Origin: Robiginitomaculum sp.
Lineage (GTDB): Bacteria > Pseudomonadota > Alphaproteobacteria > Caulobacterales > Maricaulaceae
Length of the DNA: 37,681 nucleotides
Assembly (NCBI GenBank): GCA_002733495.1
Contig: NVVV01000027.1
Coordinates: forward strand, 1 to 37,681
Reading direction: 5' to 3'
This document shows positions 1 to 8,347 of this stretch, piece after piece. Positions within the stretch are counted from its first letter, which is position 1. Every line of letters begins with the position of its first letter. The notes beneath the pieces are model-generated. The model saw only the letters and a program-made list of their open reading frames with translations. It was not told the origin of the DNA and ran no database searches. The position numbers were made by a program, and so were the translations under genes.

Positions 1-387
1 ATGGATGTGGGCAATCCTTCCAACTTTGAACGCTTTGATGCGGGGTTGGCGGCACTCAACCATGATGTGCGCGCGCTTTCCGTGGATGATGCCACCATAA
101 GGGCGCAAATCAGCAAAGATGCAAAGCTAAGCGACCATGTCTGGTGCCCGCACAGCGCCGTGGCCGCCTATGCCTATGATCAATTATCACAAGACGAAAA
201 AGCAAAGCCCTGGGTGATTGTGGCCACCGCCCATCCTTACAAATTTCGCGAAAATGTAGAGCCGCTGATCGGCGAGGCGATTGCGCCAAGTCCGGCCCTT
301 GCCGCTATCAAAGATATGCCCATTGCCGTGCGCGATATTCAGGCCGACCTTGGTGCGCTGGCTGATGTATTAAAAGAAGCGCGTTAA
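1..387 (+). CDS. thrC: Threonine synthase, C-terminal part (5' end outside window)
   Basis: Threonine synthase is the PLP enzyme that converts O-phosphohomoserine to threonine. Only the last 128 codons are present. The frame is open from base 1, so the first ATG is probably an internal Met of the conserved 'MDVGNPSNFER' segment. The family's C-terminal block is clear: CPHSAVAAYAY, then VATAHPYKFRENVEPLIGE. The wording is closer to the E. coli-type enzyme (AMDVSQPNNW..., GTAHPAKFKESVE) than to what I recall of the longer alphaproteobacterial form. It ends convergently with the aspartate kinase gene, with palindromes between them. The family call is strong; the full length and upstream partners cannot be seen. 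Confidence 0.9.
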   Translation: MDVGNPSNFERFDAGLAALNHDVRALSVDDATIRAQISKDAKLSDHVWCPHSAVAAYAYDQLSQDEKAKPWVIVATAHPYKFRENVEPLIGEAIAPSPALAAIKDMPIAVRDIQADLGALADVLKEAR

Positions 388-434
388 GGACAGTCAGCCA
401 ACTTTTATTGCATTGCGGTCTCAAAACACACTCT

Positions 435-544
435 TTCCTCTCCCTTGAGGGAGAGGAATAAGGTGAGGGGGTACGGCTTTACCAGGCGTGGTGCTTTTGA
501 CTTCACAAACCCCTCATCCCAGCCTTCTCCCTCAAGGGAGAAGG
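435..544. repeat. Two opposed palindromes between convergent thrC and lysC
   Basis: The 167-bp gap between the two stop codons holds two near-identical palindromes. One is at 435-458 (11-bp arms, TTCCTCTCCCT / AGGGAGAGGAA, 2-nt centre) and one at 523-544 (10-bp arms, CCTTCTCCCT / AGGGAGAAGG). Between them lies a looser inverted pair, GGTGAGGGG (462-470) and CCCCTCATCC (510-519). The arrangement resembles REP/BIME-type intergenic palindromes that I recall as common in alphaproteobacteria. It could stop transcription from both sides, but neither stem is followed by a U-tract, so a terminator role is only inferred. Confidence 0.75.
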
Positions 545-554
545 AGTCCTGTCG

Positions 555-2006
555 CTAGCCTTGAGTATCGGTCCAGCTTGGGCCGAACACTTTGTCCCCC
601 ACTTCGACCTCGACCATTTCATCATGCAGGCGCAAAGCCAGTTTTTGGGCCTGATCTTCGTCCACCACGACGGTGAAGTTCAGATCATTGGCGGCCTGAC
701 TGACCAGACGCACCGGATGATCGCGCAGGAGCGCCAAAGCGGGCGTTAGCTTGTGCAAAATGGTGCGGATGCCACGCCCCACAAGGCTGACCGAAGCGCA
801 GTCGCGTATAATTTTAACCCGGCAAAGCGGCGCAAGGTCAGCCTGTAGCTGCGCCAGTGCGCCGGCATCGAGGTTTTGGCCGGTGTCCAACGACACCGTG
901 ACGCTGGCCTCGGATGTGCAGACCAGATCAATGGACAGGCCATTTTTGGCAAAGGCGGCAAAAGCATTGGCCAGAAAACCCACCTCGCCCCACATGGCCG
1001 TTGCGGTCATGGACACCAAAATCAGCCCGGATTTGACGGTCACCGCTTTGACCCGGGCGCTGGTATCGGCGGGGCTGGCGCTGATCCGCGTGCCGCTGGC
1101 CTCTGGCTGATGGGTGCATTTCACCAGCACCGGAATGCTCGCCCGCCGGGCCGGGGGCAAAGCGCGCGGGTGCACCACTTTGGCTCCCATCAGGGCGATC
1201 TCCTGGGCTTCATCATAGCTGAGGTCTTTTAACAGGCGCGCCGTGGGGGTCAGGCGCGGGTCAGTGCTGAACATGCCGGGCACATCGGTCCAGATCTCCA
1301 GCCGTGCAGCTTTGATCTTGGCAGAAAACAGCGCCCCCGAGACGTCCGATCCCCCCCGGCCCAACAGCACGGTTTCGCCCGCCTCATTGCTGGCGATAAA
1401 GCCTTGCGTCAGCACCACCTGACTAGCCAGATCATCCAGGGTTTTGATCAGGTCTTCATCTGGCGTGTCGGTGCAAACGGCGGATAAATAATGTGTTGTT
1501 TCGCCCTTACCCGCACGGGTAACACTTTTTAGGGCAGCTCTGGCATCAAGATTTGAAACGCTTAGGCCCTGCGCTTTCAGGCGCGCCGCGCCCAGCGCCG
1601 AGGCCATGATTTCGCCTTCGGCCAAAATGCGGGCCTGTACGCGCGGACTGGCCTCGCCGACCAGCGCAATCCCGTCCAGCCAGCGGCTCAGGCGTTGGTG
1701 TGAGGGACCAATCAGGGCCGGGCCATCAAGACCCATGTCTGTGGCCAGCGCCATATGCTTTTGAATGATCTTATCCAGAACGGGGCTGTGTTTATGGCCC
1801 AACGCCGCCGCAATGGCGCGCTCCAGCATGTTGGAAACCTGCGACAGTGCGGAATGGACGATCAATGGCCGTGCGCCGGAGGCCAGCACGGCGCGGGCCA
1901 GCGCTTCGATGGTTTCCCAGCTTGCCTTTGTGGAGACGCTGGTGCCGCCAAATTTCATCACCACCCACGGAGGGGTCGCGTCTGGTGCCTCTGGCTTATC
2001 CGCCAT
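555..2006 (-). CDS. lysC: Aspartate kinase (monofunctional, ACT-containing)
   Basis: Aspartate kinase phosphorylates aspartate, the first step towards Lys, Thr and Met. The 483-residue protein has the nucleotide-binding KFGGTS motif at residues 18-23. Further on it has the kinase-core segments LLGRGGSDVSGAL, EIWTDVPGMFSTDPR and GAKVVHPRALPPA. The C-terminal third fits tandem ACT regulatory domains (SASVTVSLD, CASVSLVGRGI, NDLNFTVVVDE), so feedback control by an amino acid is likely. The start at 2006 is supported by AGGAG six bases upstream (2013-2017); an internal Met 17 is the alternative. The length fits the long, AK-III-like single-function class; no homoserine dehydrogenase or DAP decarboxylase domain is attached. 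It runs divergently from the his operon and converges on thrC. Confidence 0.93.
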   Translation of the reverse strand: MADKPEAPDATPPWVVMKFGGTSVSTKASWETIEALARAVLASGARPLIVHSALSQVSNMLERAIAAALGHKHSPVLDKIIQKHMALATDMGLDGPALIGPSHQRLSRWLDGIALVGEASPRVQARILAEGEIMASALGAARLKAQGLSVSNLDARAALKSVTRAGKGETTHYLSAVCTDTPDEDLIKTLDDLASQVVLTQGFIASNEAGETVLLGRGGSDVSGALFSAKIKAARLEIWTDVPGMFSTDPRLTPTARLLKDLSYDEAQEIALMGAKVVHPRALPPARRASIPVLVKCTHQPEASGTRISASPADTSARVKAVTVKSGLILVSMTATAMWGEVGFLANAFAAFAKNGLSIDLVCTSEASVTVSLDTGQNLDAGALAQLQADLAPLCRVKIIRDCASVSLVGRGIRTILHKLTPALALLRDHPVRLVSQAANDLNFTVVVDEDQAQKLALRLHDEMVEVEVGDKVFGPSWTDTQG

Positions 2007-2110
2007 TTTAAACTCCTGCGCCTTTTACGTCTTCCTGCGTGATGGTTAAGCCCAAGTCCAGATGGGTCTGCTGCAATTCGTGCTTGTCTTATCACGATAG
2101 TGTATTAGCA

Positions 2111-2118
2111 TGTTAACA
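2111..2118. promoter_or_regulatory. TGTTAACA palindrome in the lysC / his-operon divergent region
   Basis: An 8-bp perfect palindrome lies 20 bp before the yerC-like start codon, flanked by ATTAGCA and CAATTAG. TrpR boxes of E. coli centre on a similar GTTAAC core. Because the next gene encodes a TrpR-like HTH protein, this is a candidate autoregulatory operator. Short palindromes occur by chance, so this is a weak call. Confidence 0.3.
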
Positions 2119-2138
2119 CAATTAGGCAAGGCAGAGTT

Positions 2139-2462
2139 ATGACAAACGTAGAAAAAACCTCATCTTATGGCACGTTAAACGCCGACACGGATACGGCAGC
2201 ATTACTGGATGCGCTCACCGCTTTGCAATCGCGGGACGAAGTGTTGCGCTTCCTTACAGATTTGTGCACGCCGGCGGAATTGCGGGCGCTGGTGGCCCGC
2301 TGGCAGGTGGCCAAACTGCTCAATGCAGGCGATCTCTCCTATCGCGACATCAGTGAAAAAACCGGGGCCAGCACCACTACAGTGGGGCGTGTGGCGCGCT
2401 TTCTCAATGATGAATCCTATCAGGGCTATCGCATAGCGCTGGATCGGGAGCAGAGCCAATGA
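2139..2462 (+). CDS. yerC: TrpR-like / YerC family DNA-binding regulator
   Basis: A 107-residue all-helical protein of the YerC/YecD Trp-repressor-like family. The conserved core is CTPAELRALVARWQVAKLL followed by the helix-turn-helix SYRDISEKTGASTTTVGRVARFL. The end of the gene overlaps the start of hisG by ATGA (2459-2462), so the two are probably translationally coupled, and this gene is the head of the his operon. I recall YerC-like genes in front of hisG in xanthomonads. A role as histidine- or amino-acid-responsive regulator of its own operon is inferred; the ligand is unknown. It is not TrpR itself: the tryptophan context is missing. Confidence 0.87.
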   Translation: MTNVEKTSSYGTLNADTDTAALLDALTALQSRDEVLRFLTDLCTPAELRALVARWQVAKLLNAGDLSYRDISEKTGASTTTVGRVARFLNDESYQGYRIALDREQSQ

Positions 2463-3343
2463 CCCCGGTTTTACGCATAGCCGTCCAGAAAAAAGGTCGT
2501 CTGGCCACGGGCAGTCTAAAGCTGTTGGAACAGGCGGGCCTTGGCATTTCGCCCAATCCCGGGGCGCTGACTTGTCGGGCGCGGGGTCTACCGTTCGAGT
2601 TGTTGTTTGTACGCGATGATGACATTCCGTCCCTGGTTGCCAAGGGGGTTTGTGATTTGGGGATTGCCGGTGAAAATGTGCTGCGCGAAGAAGCGCTGGA
2701 AAATGCGCAAGATGGGAAATTGCAAACCGTGCGCGCCCTTGGGTTTTCCCACTGCACGTTAAAACTGGCCGCCCCCAAAGAGGGGACCATCAAGACGCTG
2801 GCAGATTTACAAGGCTGTAAAATCGCCACGTCTTACCCGCAAATTTTGGCGAAATATCTTCAGGATCAGGGCATTAAGGCGCAATGCGTCACCTTGAAAG
2901 GCGCGGTTGAAATTGCCCCGGCACTTGGTCTTTCTGATGCGATTTGTGATCTCGTTTCATCGGGGGCCACGCTGGCGGCCAATGGTCTTGCAGACTTTGC
3001 CACCGTCATGCAGAGCGAGGCTTTGCTGGTGCGTAATGACACCTCTTGGGATGAGGCCCGCGAAGCTTTGCTGGCGCGCTTGCTTCGCCGCATTGACGGG
3101 GTGATCGCCAGCCGGGCAACCAAATACATTATGTTGAATGCGCCCAAAGACGCCCTTGATGAAATCACCGCGCTTTTGCCGGGCGCAGATGCGCCGACCA
3201 TCATGCCGCTGGCCGGGCGCGATGATCAGATGGCGGTGCACGCGGTCTGCCGTGAAACCATATTCTGGGACACGCTGGAACAATTGGAAGCGCGCGGCGC
3301 CCATGCCATTCTGGTTCTGCCCATAGAAAAGATGATGGGCTAG
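2459..3343 (+). CDS. hisG: ATP phosphoribosyltransferase, long form
   Basis: HisG catalyses the committed step of histidine synthesis, joining ATP and PRPP. At 294 residues it is the long form with its own C-terminal ACT-like regulatory domain (from about residue 225, ending AHAILVLPIEKMMG), so no HisZ partner is needed; none is seen here. Catalytic-domain signatures include VRDDDIPSLVAKGVCDLGI, IATSYPQ and the PRPP-binding stretch DAICDLVSSGATLAANGL. The wording is close to the E. coli enzyme, including GADAPTIMPLAG and LPIEKMM. It overlaps yerC by 4 bp, and hisD starts 1 or 4 bp after its stop. Feedback inhibition by histidine is expected from the family. Confidence 0.96.
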   Translation: MTPVLRIAVQKKGRLATGSLKLLEQAGLGISPNPGALTCRARGLPFELLFVRDDDIPSLVAKGVCDLGIAGENVLREEALENAQDGKLQTVRALGFSHCTLKLAAPKEGTIKTLADLQGCKIATSYPQILAKYLQDQGIKAQCVTLKGAVEIAPALGLSDAICDLVSSGATLAANGLADFATVMQSEALLVRNDTSWDEAREALLARLLRRIDGVIASRATKYIMLNAPKDALDEITALLPGADAPTIMPLAGRDDQMAVHAVCRETIFWDTLEQLEARGAHAILVLPIEKMMG

Positions 3344-3344
3344 T

Positions 3345-4646
3345 GTGATGGAAATTATATACTGGAATGAACTGGATGAAGGTGCGCAAAGTGCCGCGCT
3401 TGCCCGCCCAGATATTAGTGCCTGCGCGGTGCGGGACGTGGTGCGCGACATCATTATGGCCGTCAAAGAACGCGGCGATGAGGCCCTACTGGAACTGACC
3501 CGCCGCTTTGACGGGGCGGTGGCCGAAGACATGCGCGTTTGTGTCAAAGATCTTGAGGCGGCATGGAGCGATTTGGGGTGCGAAACCCGCGCCGCCATGC
3601 AGCGCGCTTTTGGTAATATCGCCCGTTTTCACCAGGCCCAGGCCCCGGCGCCTTTGTGCGTAGAGATAGAGGATGGCCTGATTTGTGAACGCCTGATCCG
3701 TCCGCTGGATTGTGTCGGCATTTATGTACCGGGCGGCACGGCGCCGCTGTTTTCATCCCTCCTGATGGCCGCTATTCCGGCAAAACTGGCCGGTGTGCGG
3801 CGCATTGTGGTGGCCAGCCCACCCGGAAAGGATGGCCTGATCGCGCCGGTCATTCTGGCGGCGGCAAAGCTGTGCGGTATAGAGGAAATTTACGCCATGG
3901 GCGGCGCGCAAGCCATTGCCGCTATGGCTTTTGGTACTGGAAGCGTGCCCCGGGTGGACAAATTATTTGGCCCCGGCAATCAATGGGTGAGCGAAGCCAA
4001 AGTGCAAGTCGCGCAAATGCAGGGTGGCCCGGCTATGGACATGCCCGCCGGCCCCAGCGAAGTGATGGTGCTGGCCGATGAAAGCGCCAATGCCAATTGG
4101 GTGGCCGCCGATCTTCTCAGCCAGGCCGAGCACGACCCCAAGGCCCAGGTGATAATGCTGACCACAGCCAAAACCGTGGCCGAAGCGGTAAAAACCGCAA
4201 CATGTAAGCAATTGCAGAGCTTGCCGCGCGCCTCTATCGCCAAAAAGGCGCTGGAAAACGCCCGCCTGATCTGTGTGAAGGATCGGGTGCAGATGCTGGA
4301 CATCGTTAACCGCTATGCCCCCGAACACCTGATCCTTCAGGTGCAGAACGCACAGGAATTGGTGCCGGGTGTGCGCAATGCGGGGTCGGTCTTTGTTGGC
4401 CCCTATACCCCCGAAGCCCTAGGCGATTATGCCAGTGGCACCAACCATGTTTTGCCCACCGCCGGGGCGGCGCGGGCCTATAGCGGGCTGGGGCTGGAAA
4501 GCTTTGTCAAATTTATCACGGTGCAACGCGCTACCAAAGCGGCTTTGGCCTCCCTTGGCCCTGTGGTGCAAACCCTAGCACGAATGGAAGAACTGGATGC
4601 CCACGCCCGAGCCATTGCTGTACGTCTGGATGCGCCGGTCCCATGA
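3345..4646 (+). CDS. hisD: Histidinol dehydrogenase
   Basis: HisD oxidises histidinol to histidine in two NAD-dependent steps using a bound zinc. The 433-residue product has the usual length. Family blocks are in order: YVPGGTAPLFSSLLMAAIPAKLAGV, GGAQAIAAMAFGTGSVPRVDKLFGPGNQWV, GPSEVMVLAD, LLSQAEHDPKAQ and RYAPEHLILQ, which carry the zinc and catalytic His residues. A GTG (3345) directly followed by ATG (3348) gives two possible starts one codon apart. The last four bases (ATGA, 4643-4646) are shared with hisCB. Third gene of the operon; confidence is high. Confidence 0.96.
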   Translation: MMEIIYWNELDEGAQSAALARPDISACAVRDVVRDIIMAVKERGDEALLELTRRFDGAVAEDMRVCVKDLEAAWSDLGCETRAAMQRAFGNIARFHQAQAPAPLCVEIEDGLICERLIRPLDCVGIYVPGGTAPLFSSLLMAAIPAKLAGVRRIVVASPPGKDGLIAPVILAAAKLCGIEEIYAMGGAQAIAAMAFGTGSVPRVDKLFGPGNQWVSEAKVQVAQMQGGPAMDMPAGPSEVMVLADESANANWVAADLLSQAEHDPKAQVIMLTTAKTVAEAVKTATCKQLQSLPRASIAKKALENARLICVKDRVQMLDIVNRYAPEHLILQVQNAQELVPGVRNAGSVFVGPYTPEALGDYASGTNHVLPTAGAARAYSGLGLESFVKFITVQRATKAALASLGPVVQTLARMEELDAHARAIAVRLDAPVP

Positions 4647-6280
4647 GTGCGCTGATCAAAGCCATTGCCCGGCCAGAAATTCTGGCCCTTTGCCCCTATC
4701 AGGCCAGAGGCGGCGCGGTGGCGGGTGCGGTTTTGCTGGACGCCAATGAAAACCCCTGGGCACCGCCCGGGGCCAAGGGTGCATGGAACCGTTACCCAGA
4801 ACAGCAAGCTAAAGCCTTGGTGGCACGCATAGCCGCGCTTTATAGTGTGGATATTGATCAGCTTTTGCTGACCCGGGGCGCCGATGAAGCCATAGACCTT
4901 TTGTTTCGGGCCACCTGCCGGGCGGGAAAAGACGCCGCCCTCATCACCCCGCCAACCTTTGGCCTTTATGCGGTGGCAGCTAAAATTCAGGGTGCGGGTC
5001 TAATTGAGATTGAACTGGGCCAAGATTTTTCCATTGACCCCAAGGCCATTATTGCTGCCGCAAAAGCTGCGCCGGTCAAGCTGATCTTTTTGTGCAGCCC
5101 CAATAACCCCACCGGCACGTTAATCGCCCAGGATGACATCATTCGCATTGCCCGGGCCTGCGTAGATCAATTGGTGGTGATCGATGAGGCTTATATAGAA
5201 TTTTCAGGGACAGCTGGCCTGACCTGTGAGCTGGCTGCATTGCCCAATCTGGTCATTTTAAAAACCCTGTCCAAAGCTTATGGATTGGCGGGGGCGCGTC
5301 TTGGCAGTTTGATTGCCAACACGCCGGTTATTGATCTTGTGCGCAGGGTTTTGCCCCCCTATCCCCTGCCTGCGCCGGTCATTGCCGAAGTGCAAAGCGC
5401 ACTTGCCCCGGTCAATATGCCCATCATCCAGACCCGCATTGCGCAGATCATAACCGAGCGAAGCCGGGTTTTTGAGGCTTTGAAAGCCGCAATGGGCGTG
5501 CAAAAAATCTGGCCCTCGGCAGCCAATTTCCTGTTGGTACAATTGCGCTCCAACGCGGATGTTCTGGCACGTTTGAAAGCCAACAGCATCCATGTGCGGG
5601 ATTTTTCTGCCCTTGGTGAGGGCATGGTGCGCATCAGCATTGGTGCGCCCGAGGAGAATGATCTGTTGCTGGCCGCTTTTCAGGCTGGCGCGGCACAAAC
5701 CACATCGCCGCGCCGCGCCACCATCAGTCGCCAGACCAAGGAAACGCAGATCAGCGCAAGCCTTGATCTGGAGACCACAGAGCCAGTGCGTATTGATACC
5801 GGCATCGGGTTTTTTGACCATATGCTGGAACAGGTCGCCCGCCATGGCGGGTTCTCGCTGATCCTGATGGCCAAGGGCGATCTACACATTGACGAGCACC
5901 ACACGGTGGAAGATTGTGCCATCGTGCTGGGTCAGGCTTTGGCCCGGGCACTGGGTGATCGGGCGGGTATTGGCCGCTATGGTTTTGTGTTGCCTATGGA
6001 TGAGGCGCAGGCGCGTATCGCCATTGATCTTTCGGGTCGTCCGGCTTTGCGTTTTGAGGCACAAATCGCTGAGGCCGGGGCCGGTGGTCTTGGCGGGCAA
6101 ATGGTGCGCCATGTGTTTGAAACCCTGTCGCAACATCTGGGTGCCGCCATTCACATTGAGGCCAGCGGACAAAACACCCACCATGTGATTGAGGCCATTT
6201 TCAAAGGCTTTGGGCGCGCCTTGCGTCCGGCGCTGGCGCGTGAAGGCGATCATATCCCGTCCAGCAAGGGCGTCTTATGA
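4643..6280 (+). CDS. hisC-hisB: HisC-HisB fusion: histidinol-phosphate aminotransferase + imidazoleglycerol-phosphate dehydratase
   Basis: One 545-codon frame encodes two histidine enzymes. Residues 1 to about 350 are a PLP aminotransferase (HisC): LDANENPW, CSPNNPTGT, VVIDEAYIEF, and the Schiff-base lysine K211 in TLSKAYGLAGAR. Residues about 357-545 are a complete IGPD (HisB-C): RRATISRQTKETQIS, GIGFFDHMLEQ, the metal-binding DEHHTVED (417-424) and NTHHVIEAIFKGFGR, ending PSSKGVL. There is no stop, RBS-like gap or frame change at the junction (codons about 348-357). The two steps are not consecutive: IGPD makes imidazole-acetol phosphate, which HisC then transaminates, so substrate passes directly from one to the other. 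The phosphatase domain that precedes IGPD in E. coli HisB is absent, so histidinol-phosphate phosphatase must be encoded elsewhere. ATGA overlaps occur at both ends. Confidence 0.94.
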   Translation: MSALIKAIARPEILALCPYQARGGAVAGAVLLDANENPWAPPGAKGAWNRYPEQQAKALVARIAALYSVDIDQLLLTRGADEAIDLLFRATCRAGKDAALITPPTFGLYAVAAKIQGAGLIEIELGQDFSIDPKAIIAAAKAAPVKLIFLCSPNNPTGTLIAQDDIIRIARACVDQLVVIDEAYIEFSGTAGLTCELAALPNLVILKTLSKAYGLAGARLGSLIANTPVIDLVRRVLPPYPLPAPVIAEVQSALAPVNMPIIQTRIAQIITERSRVFEALKAAMGVQKIWPSAANFLLVQLRSNADVLARLKANSIHVRDFSALGEGMVRISIGAPEENDLLLAAFQAGAAQTTSPRRATISRQTKETQISASLDLETTEPVRIDTGIGFFDHMLEQVARHGGFSLILMAKGDLHIDEHHTVEDCAIVLGQALARALGDRAGIGRYGFVLPMDEAQARIAIDLSGRPALRFEAQIAEAGAGGLGGQMVRHVFETLSQHLGAAIHIEASGQNTHHVIEAIFKGFGRALRPALAREGDHIPSSKGVL

Positions 6281-6873
6281 TGGATATGATGATTGTCGAT
6301 ACCGGATGCGCCAATCTGGCTTCGGTGCGCTTTGCCTTTGAACGCCTTGGCGTTTCCGCAAAGATCAGCGCCGACCCGGACGCCTTGCAACAGGCCGACC
6401 GTCTGGTTCTGCCGGGCGTGGGTACGGCACAGGCGGGCATGGCGGCGCTGATCGCCCGGGGGCTGGACGATATGTTGCTCAGCTATCAGCGTCCGCTTTT
6501 GGGCATCTGTTTGGGCATGCAGCTATTATACACGCGCAGTCGCGAAGGGGACACCAATTGCCTTGGCCGCCTTGAGGGTGAGGTCGAGCCTTTGCCCGAT
6601 AGCGATGGGCCAGTGCCGCATATGGGCTGGAACACACTTAGTCTTGTTGCCGATGATCCATTATTGGCCGGGTTAGAGCAAAACAGCTATGTCTATTTTG
6701 TTCACTCTTATGCGGCGCGCCCCGATGAAAATGCGTTGGCCATTACCCGCTATGGCATGGCGTTTAGCGCCGTGGTGCGCCGGGATAATGTTTATGGGTG
6801 CCAGTTTCACCCGGAACGCTCGGGCAAGGCCGGGGCGCGCATCTTGCAAAATTTTCTGGAGATCAGCTTATGA
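6277..6873 (+). CDS. hisH: Imidazole glycerol phosphate synthase, glutaminase subunit
   Basis: A class-I glutamine amidotransferase that feeds ammonia to HisF. The 198-residue product has the full triad: nucleophile C78 in GICLGMQ, and H178 and E180 in QFHPE. Other family segments are DTGCANLASVRFAFERLG, LPGVGT, PHMGWN and YFVHSY. The first ATG (6277) overlaps the hisCB stop by 4 bp; a second ATG follows directly at 6280. Its own stop overlaps hisA by ATGA (6870-6873). It works as a heterodimer with the HisF encoded two genes downstream. Confidence 0.96.
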   Translation: MMDMMIVDTGCANLASVRFAFERLGVSAKISADPDALQQADRLVLPGVGTAQAGMAALIARGLDDMLLSYQRPLLGICLGMQLLYTRSREGDTNCLGRLEGEVEPLPDSDGPVPHMGWNTLSLVADDPLLAGLEQNSYVYFVHSYAARPDENALAITRYGMAFSAVVRRDNVYGCQFHPERSGKAGARILQNFLEISL

Positions 6874-7601
6874 TCTGGCCAGCGATTGATCTGATGGACG
6901 GGCGCTGTGTGCGCCTGCACAAGGGCGATTTTGCCCAAAAAAGCCTTTATGACACGGACCCGCTGGCTCGGGCTAAAGCCTTTGCCGACGCCGGGGCGCA
7001 AGCGCTGCACGTGGTGGATCTGGACGGGGCCAAAGCCGGTGCGGTGCGCCAAAGCGCGCTGATTTGTGATCTGGCGGCCAAAAGCGGCCTGAAGGTCCAG
7101 GCTGGTGGCGGGGTGCGCAGCGGTGATGATATAGAAGCCCTGCTGGATGGCGGTGTATCGCGGGTGATTATCGGCTCACTGGCCGTCAGCGCGCCTAAAG
7201 CTGTAAAAACATGGCTGAAAACCTTTGGCGCAGACCGTCTGGTGCTGGCGCTGGATATACGTTTGGTCAATGGCGTGCCCATGCCGGCCATTAAAGGCTG
7301 GCAGGAAGAGGCAGCGATCAGCCTTTGGGATGTGCTGGATGGCTTTGGCGGACAGGCGACCAATCTTCTGGTTACAGATATTGACCGGGACGGGGTGTTG
7401 GGCGGCGCCAACGCCGCCCTTTATGCCGATATAAAGGCACGCTATGGCGCTTTGTCCTTGCTGGCTTCGGGCGGTATTGGATCGCTTGATGATATTCGCG
7501 CCGTGCAGGCCGTTGGCGCGGATGGCGTTATTATCGGCAAGGCGCTTTATGAGAATAAGTTTTCTTTGCAGGAGGCGTTATCATGCTGGCCCGGCGCATA
7601 A
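6870..7601 (+). CDS. hisA: ProFAR isomerase (HisA)
   Basis: A TIM-barrel isomerase that opens the ribose of ProFAR to give PRFAR, the substrate of HisHF. The start at 6870 ([11 protein letters not shown]) is chosen because it gives the normal N-terminus with catalytic Asp 7 and the ATGA overlap with hisH. A longer frame upstream from 6798 lies inside hisH and is not real. The 243 residues include [39 protein letters not shown] and [12 protein letters not shown] (phosphate-binding loops). Its end overlaps hisF by 19 bp. Confidence 0.95.
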   Translation: MIWPAIDLMDGRCVRLHKGDFAQKSLYDTDPLARAKAFADAGAQALHVVDLDGAKAGAVRQSALICDLAAKSGLKVQAGGGVRSGDDIEALLDGGVSRVIIGSLAVSAPKAVKTWLKTFGADRLVLALDIRLVNGVPMPAIKGWQEEAAISLWDVLDGFGGQATNLLVTDIDRDGVLGGANAALYADIKARYGALSLLASGGIGSLDDIRAVQAVGADGVIIGKALYENKFSLQEALSCWPGA

Positions 7602-8347
7602 TTCCTTGTCTTGATGTCATGGATGGCGTGGTGGTCAAGGGCGTGCAGTTTGCTGGCCACGAAGTGGTCGGCGAAGGGGTGGACCTGGCCCGGCGTTATC
7701 GCGATGAAGGCGCGGACGAGCTGGTCTTTTATGACATTACCGCCAGCCCGCAAAACCGCCGCGTTGATCCGGTCTGGGTGGGGCAGGTGGCCGAAGTTCT
7801 GGACATTCCTTTCACCGTGGCCGGCGGCATTACCAGCATTGAAGACGCGCATTCCATTTTGGGGGCCGGGGCCGATAAAATCTCCATCAACTCGCCAGCT
7901 TTGGCCAATCCTGATCTGATCAACACCTTGGTCCAGCGCTTTGGCAGCCAGTGCATTGTGGTCGGCATAGACAGTTTCTGGGACGGTACGGACTGGCAGG
8001 TCAAGGCCATGACCGGCGACCCGAACACCATCATCACCACGCGCTGGAAAACCCGCGACTGGATCGGCGAGGTGCAAAAACGCGGCGCAGGCGAAATTGT
8101 GCTCAACTGTATGAATGAAGATGGCCGCAAAGCGGGCTATGATGTGAAACAGCTAAAAGTCATGCGCGCCTTGTGCGCTGTGCCGCTAATAGCCTCTGGC
8201 GGGGCCGGGCAGAGACAGGACTTCGCCGATGTTTTTGATCAGGCCAATGTCGATGGCGCGCTGGCGGCCAGCGTGTTTCACAAGGGCATGATCGCCATTC
8301 CGGCGCTGAAAGACTTTTTGCGCCAAAACAAGATAGAGGTGCGCTGA
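7583..8347 (+). CDS. hisF: Imidazole glycerol phosphate synthase, cyclase subunit
   Basis: A TIM-barrel cyclase that uses HisH-derived ammonia to turn PRFAR into IGP plus AICAR. The 254 residues carry the two catalytic aspartates, D11 (IPCLDV) and D130 (VVGID). Other segments are [27 protein letters not shown] and PLIASGGAG. The internal stretch [24 protein letters not shown] is of the E. coli type. The start lies inside hisA and is preceded by GGAGG (7571-7575) seven bases before the ATG. The TGATG junction couples it to hisIE. Confidence 0.96.
   Translation: MLARRIIPCLDVMDGVVVKGVQFAGHEVVGEGVDLARRYRDEGADELVFYDITASPQNRRVDPVWVGQVAEVLDIPFTVAGGITSIEDAHSILGAGADKISINSPALANPDLINTLVQRFGSQCIVVGIDSFWDGTDWQVKAMTGDPNTIITTRWKTRDWIGEVQKRGAGEIVLNCMNEDGRKAGYDVKQLKVMRALCAVPLIASGGAGQRQDFADVFDQANVDGALAASVFHKGMIAIPALKDFLRQNKIEVR

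Noticed and set aside
6798..6869. N-terminal extension of hisA from an upstream start
   Set aside because: These codons lie inside hisH in another frame; the ATGA-coupled start at 6870 gives the normal HisA N-terminus.
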